Shown: positions 8,898 to 17,560, counted from the first letter of the stretch. The stretch: DNA of 64,000 nt from Dehalococcoidia bacterium (GCA_009692685.1 SHYS01000003.1:124001-188000), one strand, 5' to 3'. Numbers and translations are program-made. The notes: a model not told the origin generated them from the sequence alone.

Positions 8898-9169
8898 GTC
8901 ACTGCCTCCGTTCCGCTCGTGTCGGCACGAACGAACGGTTGAGTGCGCAGCCGCAGCGCCAGGGTTTGACGTGGTTATTGACTCGCCGGGCAATGACCTC
9001 GATGCCGCCGCAGACATCGGACCATCGAGGCGACAACGCTGGGGCGTCGCTCACACACCGCCCGAGGTGCGCGCACCTGTCTCGTCCCTGACGAGGTTAG
9101 CGGCACACGGGCGCGAGTCAACACCCAGCAGGACATCGGTCGACCGAGAAGACTGACGGTCTGCTCGAA

Positions 9170-9775
9170 CTACTCGAGGCGCACACCAAACATCGAGAAG
9201 CCCGGCCCCATGTTCGGCATCGCGTTCAGCTCGGGGTGCAGTCCCACATGGGATGGTGCGGCGAGTGCTTTCTGGATCGCCCAGATCGAGATGCCCTGGA
9301 CGCGCTCCATATTCGCCATTTCGTCGAGCGAGAAGAAGCCCGCACCGGTGATCTCGTCATTGTCGAAGACGGGATCGCGCAGCTCGATCTCCTCGAGGCG
9401 GAAGACGACGTAGATGTTGGTACTCGCAGTCCGTGCCGCGCCGGCCACCGAATGGCGGAACGCGATCACGTCCCGCACCTTCGCGACGATGCCCGCCTCC
9501 TCGAGGGCTTCCCGCTCAACCGCCGGGATGATCGGCTCGTCGTGTTCGACGTAGCCGCCCGGGATCTGCCACGAGCCCTTGCCCGGGTCTTGCCCGCGCT
9601 GCACCAGGAGCGCGCGCCCGTCGCGAACCACCACACCCGCGGCGCCGATGGAGAAGGTGCCGAAATCGATGTAGCCGCAGGCGGCGTCGGGGCAATGCGG
9701 TCGGTCGCGCCCGCCGTCCATCTTCATGTCGAGCAACTGCCCGCAGCGCGGGCAGTAGGTGTGCAGTGCAGCCAT
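9170..9775 (-). CDS. NUDIX hydrolase with N-terminal zinc ribbon
   Basis: A 201-residue protein. Residues 8-33 form a zinc ribbon (CPRCGQ then CPDAACG). The NUDIX box starts at GGYVEHDEPIIPAVEREALE near residue 73 and includes the REALEEAGI core. The zinc ribbon and length fit the NudC/ADP-ribose-type branch of NUDIX hydrolases, which cleave nucleoside diphosphates linked to another moiety; the exact substrate is open. It starts at ATG 9775 and follows the acyl-CoA dehydrogenase gene by about 70 bases on the same strand, so they may share a transcript. The stop is TAG. Confidence 0.9.
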   Translation of the reverse strand: MAALHTYCPRCGQLLDMKMDGGRDRPHCPDAACGYIDFGTFSIGAAGVVVRDGRALLVQRGQDPGKGSWQIPGGYVEHDEPIIPAVEREALEEAGIVAKVRDVIAFRHSVAGAARTASTNIYVVFRLEEIELRDPVFDNDEITGAGFFSLDEMANMERVQGISIWAIQKALAAPSHVGLHPELNAMPNMGPGFSMFGVRLE

Positions 9776-9847
9776 CGATGACGCCCCTTCGGTGGTCGTA
9801 TTCGTGGGCGATTCTACGCCCGAGCGCGGACGTCGCGCGTCAATGCT

Positions 9848-11002
9848 CTAGACCCGACCGGCCTGGAATTCGAGGAGGCCACGGGCGACGTTGAGACGCA
9901 GCAGGTCTGAGGCGCCCTCCGCGAGCCGCAGGGCACGCACCTGACGGTACAGCGCTTCGAGGGGGTGGCCCTCGATGAGCGCCTGTCCTCCGGTCAGCTG
10001 GATCGCGGTATCGACGACGCGTCCGGCGGTCTCAGTGGTGAGGACCTTGGCGATCGCGCCCTCGTTCATCACGTCCGCGCCCTCCTCGGCGAGGCGCGCC
10101 GTGCGATAGAGCACGCTTCGTGCGGCGTAGACCTCCATCAGCATGTTGCCGAAGAGCCAGCGCACCTGCTCGCGATCCGCGAGGGCTCCACCAGCGCGGT
10201 GCGGCTGCGAGATCTGCTTCTGCGTGAAGTCGGCGACCCACATCGCGAGGCCTGCCGCGCGCGCGGCGACGCCGAGGCGCATCTGCCCGATGTTGCCCAG
10301 CCCACGCTGCAACCCCTCGCCAACTTTGCCGACGATGTTGGTCTGGGGCACGCACGCGTCGTTCAGCAACAGCTGACAGTGCGTCGACCCATCGACGCTG
10401 CGGAAGTCGGGTCCGAGCGACACGCCCGGTGCATCGCGGTCGACGAGCACCATCGCCGTGCCGCCTGGGCCCGAGGCGTCCTCGTCGACGTTGAGCAGCA
10501 CGGCGTAGAAATCGGCACCGGAGCCGCCCGAGACGTACGCCTTGCGACCGTTGATCACCAGGTCGTCGCCGTCGCGCTTCGCCCAGGTCGGTCGCCCGGC
10601 CTCGGGGCCTGAGGGCTCGGTGAAGCCCCAGCCCGCGTAACGCTGGCCGCGCATGAGGGGCTCGAGGTACTCATCGCGCAGTCTGCCGTCGGCCTGGCGC
10701 AATACACCGGGGCCGGGCCCGAAGGCAAAGCGCCCGGTGCGCAGGTTGGTGGCGGCGAATGCCTCGCGCGCGACCGTGAGGGCGAGCGGACCTGCCTCGG
10801 AGCCGCCGAACTCTTTCGGCTGAGTCATCCCGAAGAATCCCGCCTTGCGGGAAAGCTCCGCGACCTGCTTGCGGACGTTGCGATTGGTGGGGTCGTCCTC
10901 GTCGTCGGCGGCGGAGTCCTCGAGAGGACGAAGCTCTTCCTCGCAGAAGCGCTGCACGCGCTCGCGCAACTCGATGAGGTCGGGGGGGATGTGCTCTGGC
11001 AT
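9848..11002 (-). CDS. Acyl-CoA dehydrogenase
   Basis: A 384-residue FAD enzyme of the acyl-CoA dehydrogenase family, which introduces a trans-2 double bond in acyl-CoA and passes electrons to ETF. The N-terminal helical domain is followed by YAGWGFTEPSGPEAGR (FAD/substrate strand, near residue 120) and the hydroxyl-rich VINGRKAYVSGGSGADFYAV. The C-terminal helical domain has QLTGGQALIEGHPLEALYRQVR, the segment that ends near the usual active-site region. Its substrate class is not clear. With the CoA-transferase and enoyl-CoA hydratase genes near 57-62 kb it supports a life style that uses acyl-CoA compounds. Confidence 0.92.
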   Translation of the reverse strand: MPEHIPPDLIELRERVQRFCEEELRPLEDSAADDEDDPTNRNVRKQVAELSRKAGFFGMTQPKEFGGSEAGPLALTVAREAFAATNLRTGRFAFGPGPGVLRQADGRLRDEYLEPLMRGQRYAGWGFTEPSGPEAGRPTWAKRDGDDLVINGRKAYVSGGSGADFYAVLLNVDEDASGPGGTAMVLVDRDAPGVSLGPDFRSVDGSTHCQLLLNDACVPQTNIVGKVGEGLQRGLGNIGQMRLGVAARAAGLAMWVADFTQKQISQPHRAGGALADREQVRWLFGNMLMEVYAARSVLYRTARLAEEGADVMNEGAIAKVLTTETAGRVVDTAIQLTGGQALIEGHPLEALYRQVRALRLAEGASDLLRLNVARGLLEFQAGRV

Positions 11003-11117
11003 AGGCTATCTCCGCTCGCGTCCCCCGGAACGTCTCAGGGGCGCGGGCGCAGTCTAGCGCGCCTCGGCAGCGGCCACCGGGGCGCCTGCCGGGGCGCCTC
11101 ACGTCCTGCTGGTATCC

Positions 11118-11360
11118 CTACTGGTGATCCGCGTGGCTGTGCTCATCTGGGCGCAGCGCACCCGCGTGGTGCTGCTCATGCAACTCGTGTTCGGACCACA
11201 GCGACGGACGTGATTCTGCCCGCTCGTCGATCCGGTGAATCGGCGACGTGGGTGGTGCGAGCGAGCGAGCGAGCACCAGTCGAGTCATACGGAGCAGGGC
11301 ATCGAGGGCGCCGCGCCAGCCGGCACGCCTGCGGTCTGCAGAGACTGAAGCGCCGAACAT
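11118..11360 (-). CDS. Small His-rich C-terminal protein, possible metal binding
   Basis: An 80-residue frame from ATG 11360, with GGAAAAGGA placed as a ribosome site. The N-terminal half is basic and helical (GALDALLRMTRLVLARSLAP). The C-terminus is rich in His, with SEHELHEQHHAG and DEHSHADHQ giving about eight His in 26 residues, a typical metal-binding tail. The short gap to the upstream AT-rich dyad (11383-11404) suggests metal-dependent control. No family is recognised. The reading depends on the start and the tail; a non-coding alternative remains possible. Confidence 0.5.
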   Translation of the reverse strand: MFGASVSADRRRAGWRGALDALLRMTRLVLARSLAPPTSPIHRIDERAESRPSLWSEHELHEQHHAGALRPDEHSHADHQ

Positions 11361-11382
11361 GATGGTGTCCTTTTCCGAGGAA

Positions 11383-11404
11383 ATCGTGTAATAATATCCA
11401 CGAT
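11383..11404 (-). promoter_or_regulatory. AT-rich operator-like dyad
   Basis: ATCGTG (11383-11388) and CACGAT (11399-11404) form a perfect inverted repeat around a ten-base AT-only stretch apart from one C. It lies 23 bases upstream of the His-rich gene, where an operator would overlap the promoter; on the minus strand the spacer contains TATTAT, a -10-like element. It is conspicuous in DNA of about two thirds GC. The regulator is unknown; the size fits ArsR, MerR or Rrf2-type sites. Confidence 0.5.
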
Positions 11405-11487
11405 ACGCCTCGTGGCGACCCACCGTTCGAGGCGAGCGCCATCGAGCTACGTGACGTTGGTCCTGCGGTCGGCGAGGAGTCGAGATG

Positions 11488-13110
11488 CTAGGTGGAGGCG
11501 GGCAGCGCAGCCTCGATGGCGCGCGCAAGCTCAGCGGGTGACAGCGCGGCGTCGAGGACAAGGTGCGTGGCGCCCTCGGCGGGTGTGATCGGCTCGAAGG
11601 CGCGGCGCTGCTGCTCGTAGACCGCCCAGGTGGCGTCCGAGGTGCGCAGCGGGTCCGCCGCGCGTGCCTCGATACGCGCCCGCGCAGTGGCGTCGTCAAG
11701 TCGCAGTTCCACGGCGAGCGCCGGCACGCCCGCGGCGCGCGCGACCTCGATGGCTGCCAGCCGGTCCGCCGCTCGCCGGTGCGTGGCATCGAGCACGACC
11801 GCATGACCCGTCGCCAGCTGCGTCGCGGCGTGCTGACGGAGCGCTTCATAGGTGCGCGCCGACGAGTCAGCGTCGTAGAGGCCTTCCTGGTAGCGGCCCG
11901 GCACGGCCGTGCGCGGGTCGAGGCCCGCGAGGCGTTTCCGGACGACGTCGGAGGAGGCGTACGCGGCACCGACGCGCGCGGCGAGCGTGGCGCCGACGAC
12001 CGACTTGCCCGTCCCCGATAGGCCCGACATCAGCACGAGCGCCGGACCGCGCCGTCGCTTCGGGTACTCCGCGGCGAGGTGGTAGTACGAGGCAGCAGAC
12101 TCGGCGTGCTGACGGCGCTGGGCCTCCTCGATCTCCGTGGCGTTGGCCCCGAGCGACTCGACCTTGCCTCGAACAATCGCGCGAAAGAGGCGATGCAGCG
12201 GCTGCAGGATGCCGAGCGTTGCGTCGCCGCTGGCGGCCAGGTAGCGCCCGGCGAACTCGTCACCGAGATCCGCGAAGCCGCGCGCCTCGAGGTCCATGGC
12301 GAGGAACGCGATGTCGTAGCCGACATCGAGGTAGCGGAAGTTGAACCAGTCCGTGAACTCGATGCAGTCGACGATCTGAATGCCGCCAGCGTCGGGTCCA
12401 AGGTCGTAGACGTGCTTGGCGTGCAGGTCGCCATGGCCCTCGACGATGCGGCCGTCGGCGAGGCGGCGGTCGAGGAGGCCTGCCTCTGCTTCGAGGGTGG
12501 CGCCGACGAAGGCGCGCGTCGCGGCGGCGTCCGCGGCGTCCCAGGTCTTGCCGATGTTGCCGTCGGCTTCGAGTAATTCGCGCGCCCACCAGTTGTAGAG
12601 GCCCTCGGCGCCAGCGAACGCGGGGTCGTTCTTCACGACGCTGGCGCCCTCGTGGAACTCGACGAGGCGGCGTACCACGCGACCAAGGTAGCCATGGGGC
12701 AGGGGGCCGCGTGCCAGCATCGAGGCGAGCATCGCCTCGTCGGGCAGGCGCGCCATCTTCACCGCCCACTCCACGATGTCGACGCCCGCAGGGGCGCCGC
12801 CGGGCGGATCGATGGCGAACGTGCCATCGCTGCGGCGCACCACGGGCACCACGTCGAGGTAGACATCGCGGCTCAGGCGGCGGTTGAGGCGCACCTCGGC
12901 GTGGGCGTACTTCTCGCGTGTCGCAGCATCGAGCTGGTTGATGAACCCGAAGTCGACGGGCTTCTTCGTCTTGTAGACCAGGTCGTCGGCAAGGAAGACG
13001 TAGGAGATGTGCGTCTGCACCAGCTGGACGCTTGCCGGAGGTGCGGGATACGCCCCGGGATCGAGGAGTCCGCGAACGTAATCGGGCAGGTCGCTGGCAT
13101 CGCTGGTCAC
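11488..13110 (-). CDS. Phosphotransferase-kinase fusion (APH-like plus P-loop kinase)
   Basis: A 540-residue two-domain protein. Residues 1-320 are an aminoglycoside-phosphotransferase-like kinase with the catalytic HGDLHAKHVYDLG loop (near 218) and a metal-binding Asp in IQIVDCIEF. Residues 345-540 are a P-loop kinase of the AAA/zeta type: Walker A MSGLSGTGKSVV near 356, then the DATHRRAADR acid motif and an Arg-rich lid. This architecture is known as a conserved uncharacterised bifunctional kinase in many bacteria; its substrates are not known. It starts at ATG 13110, divergent from accDA, with about 165 bases between them. The stop is TAG. Confidence 0.88.
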   Translation of the reverse strand: MTSDASDLPDYVRGLLDPGAYPAPPASVQLVQTHISYVFLADDLVYKTKKPVDFGFINQLDAATREKYAHAEVRLNRRLSRDVYLDVVPVVRRSDGTFAIDPPGGAPAGVDIVEWAVKMARLPDEAMLASMLARGPLPHGYLGRVVRRLVEFHEGASVVKNDPAFAGAEGLYNWWARELLEADGNIGKTWDAADAAATRAFVGATLEAEAGLLDRRLADGRIVEGHGDLHAKHVYDLGPDAGGIQIVDCIEFTDWFNFRYLDVGYDIAFLAMDLEARGFADLGDEFAGRYLAASGDATLGILQPLHRLFRAIVRGKVESLGANATEIEEAQRRQHAESAASYYHLAAEYPKRRRGPALVLMSGLSGTGKSVVGATLAARVGAAYASSDVVRKRLAGLDPRTAVPGRYQEGLYDADSSARTYEALRQHAATQLATGHAVVLDATHRRAADRLAAIEVARAAGVPALAVELRLDDATARARIEARAADPLRTSDATWAVYEQQRRAFEPITPAEGATHLVLDAALSPAELARAIEAALPAST

Positions 13111-13274
13111 ACCTCGATGGTCGGCGCCCCCACGCGGAGCCGCAAGGGAGACCGGGCGTGCGGCGGCAAGAAATCAAGATCCAGCGAGCCCCTAACGCAG
13201 GCGTGTTGCAGCGCGCCGTAGAATGGAATCACGCGTTATGGCGCCCCTCGTCACGCGGGATTGAGGAGCGAGCG

Positions 13275-14993
13275 ATGACCAACGAGCCCACACCCATCAC
13301 TTCGGCCAGGCCCCCGCGGCCCGAGCCACCGAAGTCGATCTCCGCGCCGGAGTGGATCGAGCTGCTCTTCGACGAGGGTTCCTTCGATGAGCGGTTCGCG
13401 GCCGTGCGAACCCCGGACCCCCTCCACTTCTCGGACTCCCAGGCGTACACGGAGCGGCTCGCCGAGACGCGCGAACAGACCGGCGGTCGCGAGGCGGTAT
13501 GGACCGGCAGCGCACGCCTCGGCGGGCAGAACGTCATCGTGGCCGTCTCGGACTTCCGCTTCATCGGCGGCTCGATGGGCTTCGCCGTCGGCGAGCGCGT
13601 CACCGAGGCGATGGCGGAAGCGCGTGACGCCGAGGTGCCGTTCATCGCCGTGACGTGCTCGGGCGGCGCCCGCATGCAGGAAGGCATGGTTGCGCTGCTC
13701 CAGATGGCCAAGACCGCAGCGGCCGCACAGCGGCTGCACGAGGCTGGCGTGCCCCTCATCACCGTGCTCGCCGGACCGACCACTGGCGGCGTCTACGCCT
13801 CCTACGGTAACCAGGGAGACGTGATCGTCGCTGAGGCCGGTGCGCTGATCGGGTTCGCGGGCCCTCGAGTGCGCGCGGTGCACGACGCCGACGAGCCGCG
13901 CGAGACCCTCTACGCCGAAGACCTCCTCGAGGCGGGCCAGGTCGATGCGGTCCTCCCTCGCGAGGCGATGAGGGACTACCTCCTGCGGGTCGCGCGCCTG
14001 CTCCGCCCGATGCCCGCCGCCGACCCGGAACGCCTGCCGCCGTTCGTGCAGGCGCGTGGCCTTGAGCGTGGCTGGACGGTGGTCGAGCGCGCGCGCCACG
14101 CCGACCGACCTCGCGCGCTGCGCTTCATCGAGGGGCTGGCGTCGGACTACGTGCCGCTGCACGGTGACCGCTCTGGTGTCGACGACCCGGCGCTCGTCGG
14201 TGGCCTCGCGCGCATCGGTGAGACGAACGTCGTGGTGCTCGGACAGGAACGAGGCGACCTCGACCTGTTGACTGGCAGCCACGATGGCCGGGTCACACCG
14301 GCCGGCTACCGCAAGGCGCGGCGGCTGATGCTGCTCGCGCAACGCCTCGGCCTGCCGCTCGTTACGTTCGTCGATACGCCGGGCGCGCACGATGGCATCG
14401 CCGACGAGTGGGGTGGGCTTGCGAGCTCGATCTCGGACTGCCTGGCGACGATGTCGTCGCTGACGGTGCCGACGGTGAGTATTGTGATTGGCGAGGGCGG
14501 TTCGGGTGGCGCGCTCGCGCTGACCGTGGCCGACCGTATCCTCATGCTCCAGAACTCGATGTACGCGATCACCAGCCCGGAGGGCGCCGCCGCCATCCTC
14601 TTCCGCGACCGCGGTCGCGCCGCCGAGGTGGCCGAGGCGCTGGGTGTCGCCGCCGTCGACCTGCACCAGCTCGGTATCGTGGACACGGTCGTGCCCGAGC
14701 CACTCGGTGGCGCGCAGACCGATCCGCAGGCCGCCGTGCGCATGCTCGAGCCAGAGCTGCGGCGGGCGCTCGCCGAGGCGATGCGTGGCCGCGGTACCGC
14801 GCGCCGCAGCCGTCGGGAGGAGCGCATCCGTCGCATCGGCCGCTCGCCCGGCACGCTGCGGCAGGCCGCCGTCGTGCTCGCGGGCGCGACCGACACCGCC
14901 GTGCACGCCATCAACGCGGGGGTGCAGGCCATCGGCAGCCGGATCCGCCGACGCGCGAAGACGGCGGATCCCGCCGCCGAGTCGGCTGACTAA
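13275..14993 (+). CDS. accDA: Fused acetyl-CoA carboxylase carboxyltransferase beta-alpha
   Basis: A 572-residue fusion of the beta (AccD-like, about residues 30-290) and alpha (AccA-like, about 300-540) carboxyltransferase parts, which carry the carboxyl group from biotin to acetyl-CoA in fatty-acid synthesis. Key stretches are TCSGGARMQEGMVALLQM and AGPTTGGVYASYGNQGDV in the beta part, and PAGYRKARRLMLLAQ and VIGEGGSGGALAL in the alpha part. The N-terminal Cys4 zinc finger of classical AccD is missing; the first 30 residues are Pro-rich instead. It starts at ATG 13275 with GAGGAGCG before it. The C-terminal 60 residues are basic and variable. A propionyl-CoA-type role cannot be excluded. 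Confidence 0.88.
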   Translation: MTNEPTPITSARPPRPEPPKSISAPEWIELLFDEGSFDERFAAVRTPDPLHFSDSQAYTERLAETREQTGGREAVWTGSARLGGQNVIVAVSDFRFIGGSMGFAVGERVTEAMAEARDAEVPFIAVTCSGGARMQEGMVALLQMAKTAAAAQRLHEAGVPLITVLAGPTTGGVYASYGNQGDVIVAEAGALIGFAGPRVRAVHDADEPRETLYAEDLLEAGQVDAVLPREAMRDYLLRVARLLRPMPAADPERLPPFVQARGLERGWTVVERARHADRPRALRFIEGLASDYVPLHGDRSGVDDPALVGGLARIGETNVVVLGQERGDLDLLTGSHDGRVTPAGYRKARRLMLLAQRLGLPLVTFVDTPGAHDGIADEWGGLASSISDCLATMSSLTVPTVSIVIGEGGSGGALALTVADRILMLQNSMYAITSPEGAAAILFRDRGRAAEVAEALGVAAVDLHQLGIVDTVVPEPLGGAQTDPQAAVRMLEPELRRALAEAMRGRGTARRSRREERIRRIGRSPGTLRQAAVVLAGATDTAVHAINAGVQAIGSRIRRRAKTADPAAESAD

Positions 14994-15035
14994 CGGGCTG
15001 ACAACCGCGGGGTCGGGTACGTCGTGGTCCCGTGT

Positions 15036-15111
15036 CATTGCGAAGTCACCTCGAGAGGTGACCGGGTGCACTGCCCCGCCCGGATGCGTCGGCGCGACAG
15101 TCCTCGCAATG
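15036..15111. repeat. Small nested palindromic element
   Basis: CATTGCGA (15036-15043) and TCGCAATG (15104-15111) are perfect terminal inverted repeats bounding 76 bases. Just inside the left end is a nested palindrome GTCACCTC-GA-GAGGTGAC (15045-15062). It sits between accDA and the next small gene. The CATTGCGA end resembles the GTCATTGCGA ends of palindromic intergenic repeats known from other bacteria. It has no coding capacity and may be a MITE-like or REP-like element. Confidence 0.5.
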
Positions 15112-15138
15112 GCGCCACGCGACTGGAAGGGGTGTGCC

Positions 15139-15324
15139 ATGACCAGAGAACCCGAGGACGGCGAAGAGGGCGGCAGCGAGGTGCGGACGTGCGCAAGTTG
15201 CGGCCACTCCGAGGCCGAACACCGCGCGACGAGTGATGAGGCCGAGCGCGGCCGCGTCGAGTTGTGTCTCACCTGTGGTGACCGGCACACCTTCGCACCG
15301 CTGGTCGAGATCGGCGAGCGCTAG
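15139..15324 (+). CDS. Small zinc-ribbon protein
   Basis: A 61-residue acidic protein from ATG 15139, preceded by GGAAGGGG. Two CxxC pairs (TCASCGHSEAEH and LCLTCGDRHTF) separated by about 23 residues form a likely zinc ribbon. The first 14 residues are Glu/Gly-rich. It lies downstream of accDA but behind a palindromic element, so it is probably a separate unit. The function is unknown. The stop TAG precedes a strong two-way terminator. Confidence 0.65.
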   Translation: MTREPEDGEEGGSEVRTCASCGHSEAEHRATSDEAERGRVELCLTCGDRHTFAPLVEIGER

Positions 15325-15349
15325 CTTGCCGGCGGGAGTGATGGTGGCG

Positions 15350-15388
15350 AGCGCTGGCTCGCCGATGGGCTATCGGTGAGCCAGCGCT
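15350..15388. terminator. Two-way hairpin between convergent genes
   Basis: AGCGCTGGCTCGCCGAT (15350-15366) pairs with ATCGGTGAGCCAGCGCT (15372-15388) over 17 bases with one G-T wobble and a five-base loop. It lies between the + gene ending at 15324 and the - gene ending at 15387, and its right arm covers the TAG stop of the latter. No long T run follows, so it may act as a bidirectional terminator or end-protecting stem. Confidence 0.6.
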
Positions 15389-15734
15389 AGGTGGCGCCGC
15401 CCCAGCCCATACCTTGCAGCTTCTTCTGCGAAGGCGCATCGAGCATCGGCACCAGCGCCGTCATGAGCTGGTGGATGTCCGGGCGCCACATCCCACGAGA
15501 CGTGACCTCCAGACGTGCGTTCTTGAGTCCGCGCGCCGTCGCTGGCGTCGCCATCAGGTAATTGCGGTCGCGCGGGTTCTTCCCGTGAGCCTCGCACCAG
15601 TGCTGAAAGTCCACCGGGTTGAGGGCGAGCACGACGGTAACGAAACGCTCGTTCGCCGCGCCTGACTCCTGCGAGTAGGCGTCGCGCTGGACTTCCTGGT
15701 TGATCTGCTTCTGCGTCAGCGACTTGCCCGGCAT
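15387..15734 (-). CDS. Hypothetical protein downstream of LLM oxidoreductase
   Basis: A 115-residue protein starting MPGKSLTQKQINQEVQRDAY at ATG 15734; the longer frame to 15866 lies inside the upstream gene and is rejected. The middle reads ERFVTVVLALNPVDFQHWCEAHGKNPRDR, then a helical end with APSQKKLQGMGWGG. No family is recognised. It starts 26 bases after the LLM oxidoreductase stop and is very likely in the same operon. The stop is TAG. Confidence 0.7.
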   Translation of the reverse strand: MPGKSLTQKQINQEVQRDAYSQESGAANERFVTVVLALNPVDFQHWCEAHGKNPRDRNYLMATPATARGLKNARLEVTSRGMWRPDIHQLMTALVPMLDAPSQKKLQGMGWGGAT

Positions 15735-15760
15735 GAGTGCCTCCTCTGGGGCGGCTACCG

Positions 15761-16765
15761 TTAGCCGACGAGCTTGCGGTAGATCTCGGCGCGCTTCTTC
15801 GGGTCGCGCTCGTCGATGGAAACGCCGTGGATCGTGTAGCCCGCCTCCTGCTGCGCGTCGAGCCATTCGATGCAGCCCTCGACCGGACCGGCGTAGCCGA
15901 GCGATCGTGCGAGGTCGTCCGGGATAGCGGCGATGCCTGCCTTTGAGCCACCCTCGCGCCAGGCCGCGCGCACCGTGTTCGCCTCGTCAGCGAGGCCGAT
16001 GCGCAGGAAGTGCTCGTAGTAGAAGTCGCCCATCTGCGCGATGTAGAACGCGGCACCCTCTCTGATCTTCTGGTAGGCCCCGTCCGGGTTGTCGGTGACG
16101 GTCACGGAGCCGCCGGATCGAATGTCGAAGGCCGACGTCTCGCGGCCGGCCGCGCGCAACGCATCGTGCGCGATCTTGATTTGCGCGCCCCACTGATCCC
16201 GCGGCACGAAGATCGGGATCCAGCCATCGGCAATCTCGGCCGTCTGCTCGATCGACTTCGGGGTGATCGAGGCGACGTGGATCGGGATGTGACGTCGGTC
16301 CGCGGGCGGCTGGTGGTCGCGCATCGTGAAGCCGCGGTCGAGGTTGAAGATCTTGCCGTGGTAGTGCAGCGGCTCCGCAGCGGTAATCGAGTTGATGATC
16401 TCGATGTACTCGCGCATCCGCTGGAGTGGCCGGTCGAACTTTACGCCGTGGAAGTGTTCGATGACCTGCGGGCCCGAGCTGCCCACGCCGATCACCATAC
16501 GGTGCCCGAAGTAGGTGTCAAGGGTGATGAACGCCTGCGCCAGCGCGGCTGGCGAGCGGGAGAAGATGTTCACGATCGAGGTACCGAGGTGAACGCGGCT
16601 GGTTGCGCCGGCGAGCGCAGTCAGGATGACGAACGCATCGCGGCCCCATGCCTCCGCCACGGACATCAGGTGCACGCCGCTGTCATCGGCGATGCGGGCC
16701 TCTTCGATCGTGGCAGCGAGGTCGAGGTGGCCCTGCCAGTTCACACCGATTGAGATCTTGTGCAC
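15761..16765 (-). CDS. LLM-class flavin- or F420-dependent oxidoreductase
   Basis: A 334-residue luciferase-like monooxygenase fold. The start ISIGVNWQGHLDLAATIEEA, the segment SVAEAWGRDAFVILTALAGA and GTSIVNIFSRSPAALAQAF match the first half of F420-dependent LLM enzymes, and GVGSSGPQVIEHFHGVKF lies near the cofactor pocket. Members in this phylum use F420 or FMN on varied substrates; no specific reaction can be assigned. The 115-residue gene follows in the same operon. The stop is TAA. Confidence 0.88.
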   Translation of the reverse strand: MHKISIGVNWQGHLDLAATIEEARIADDSGVHLMSVAEAWGRDAFVILTALAGATSRVHLGTSIVNIFSRSPAALAQAFITLDTYFGHRMVIGVGSSGPQVIEHFHGVKFDRPLQRMREYIEIINSITAAEPLHYHGKIFNLDRGFTMRDHQPPADRRHIPIHVASITPKSIEQTAEIADGWIPIFVPRDQWGAQIKIAHDALRAAGRETSAFDIRSGGSVTVTDNPDGAYQKIREGAAFYIAQMGDFYYEHFLRIGLADEANTVRAAWREGGSKAGIAAIPDDLARSLGYAGPVEGCIEWLDAQQEAGYTIHGVSIDERDPKKRAEIYRKLVG

Positions 16766-16836
16766 GGGTCGTCCTCTCTCGGAGCCCTCGAACGCGAGGC
16801 GCCCTCAACTGGCGATAACTGAGTTTGCGAATGAGT

Positions 16837-17424
16837 CTAAGCGTCGTTCGAGGAAGTGGCGTCACCGGTGGTTTCGCCACCACCGCGCCGACGGCCTCGA
16901 CCGCCCCGGCGCCCGCGCCTGCGGCGTCCGGTGCGCTCGCCGCCCTCGCCCGTTGGTAGTTCGTTCGTGGCTCCGGGCAGGGGAGAGCGCATGTCTGGGA
17001 GGTCATCGCGAATGTCGCCGACATCGTCCTTGACTTCGCTGCCACCCGCCCCGCGAGGCACGAAGCGGTGCCCGGTGAGCAATACGCGCTTGGTTGCACG
17101 GAGCCCTGGTGGCGGCCGGCGTCGCGACGGCAAGATCGAGCGGTCCCCGCCCTCGGCAGGTGGGCGGAAGGCGATGTCCTCGGGCAATGGTTGATCGAGG
17201 TCGCGGCGCTGGGGGCGTCGTCGACGGTCGTAGGAGGAGTTGCCGTCGTTCCCGCCGCCAGAGCGGTTGTCGGTGGGTGGGCGCGAGGGGGGCTCGCTAC
17301 CGCCGCGTCCTCGACCCCCGCGACCGCCGGAGACGGAAGGTGGGGACGAGGACGCGGCACCGGGAACTGGCTCCCCGGTATTGCGTCCGAGGAGGCCGGC
17401 CAACCGGCGAAGGAAGGGAGTCAT
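16837..17424 (-). CDS. Arg/Gly-rich low-complexity protein
   Basis: About 195 residues from ATG 17424 (a GTG at 17487 would add 21 residues). The N-terminus TPFLRRLAGLLGRN is a basic helix, followed by a Gly/Arg/Ser stretch (GGRGGRGRGGSEPPSRP) and a middle with RATKRVLLTGHRFVPRGA. The tail has RRRRGRRGGRGRRRGGG before a short acidic end. RGG-like stretches often bind RNA, but no folded RNA-binding domain is visible. Low-complexity frames are common in GC-rich DNA; the ordered middle and clear ends argue that it is real. The stop is TAG. Confidence 0.5.
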   Translation of the reverse strand: MTPFLRRLAGLLGRNTGEPVPGAASSSPPSVSGGRGGRGRGGSEPPSRPPTDNRSGGGNDGNSSYDRRRRPQRRDLDQPLPEDIAFRPPAEGGDRSILPSRRRPPPGLRATKRVLLTGHRFVPRGAGGSEVKDDVGDIRDDLPDMRSPLPGATNELPTGEGGERTGRRRRGRRGGRGRRRGGGETTGDATSSNDA

Positions 17425-17560
17425 GGGAGTGTGATCCGTAAGTCGGCAGTCCGCGGGCAGCAGCGAATCGAGTTCAGCGCGCGCCACCAGACTGCGAGGA
17501 AGAGAGGTCCATCTACCTCATGATAACGCGGCGCGTCGGAATTCGCGAGCCCGACAGGGC

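Noticed and set aside
13251..15290. A long minus-strand frame (about 680 codons) opposite accDA
   Set aside because: It is the antisense shadow of a clear carboxyltransferase gene, is full of Arg/His and has no domain.
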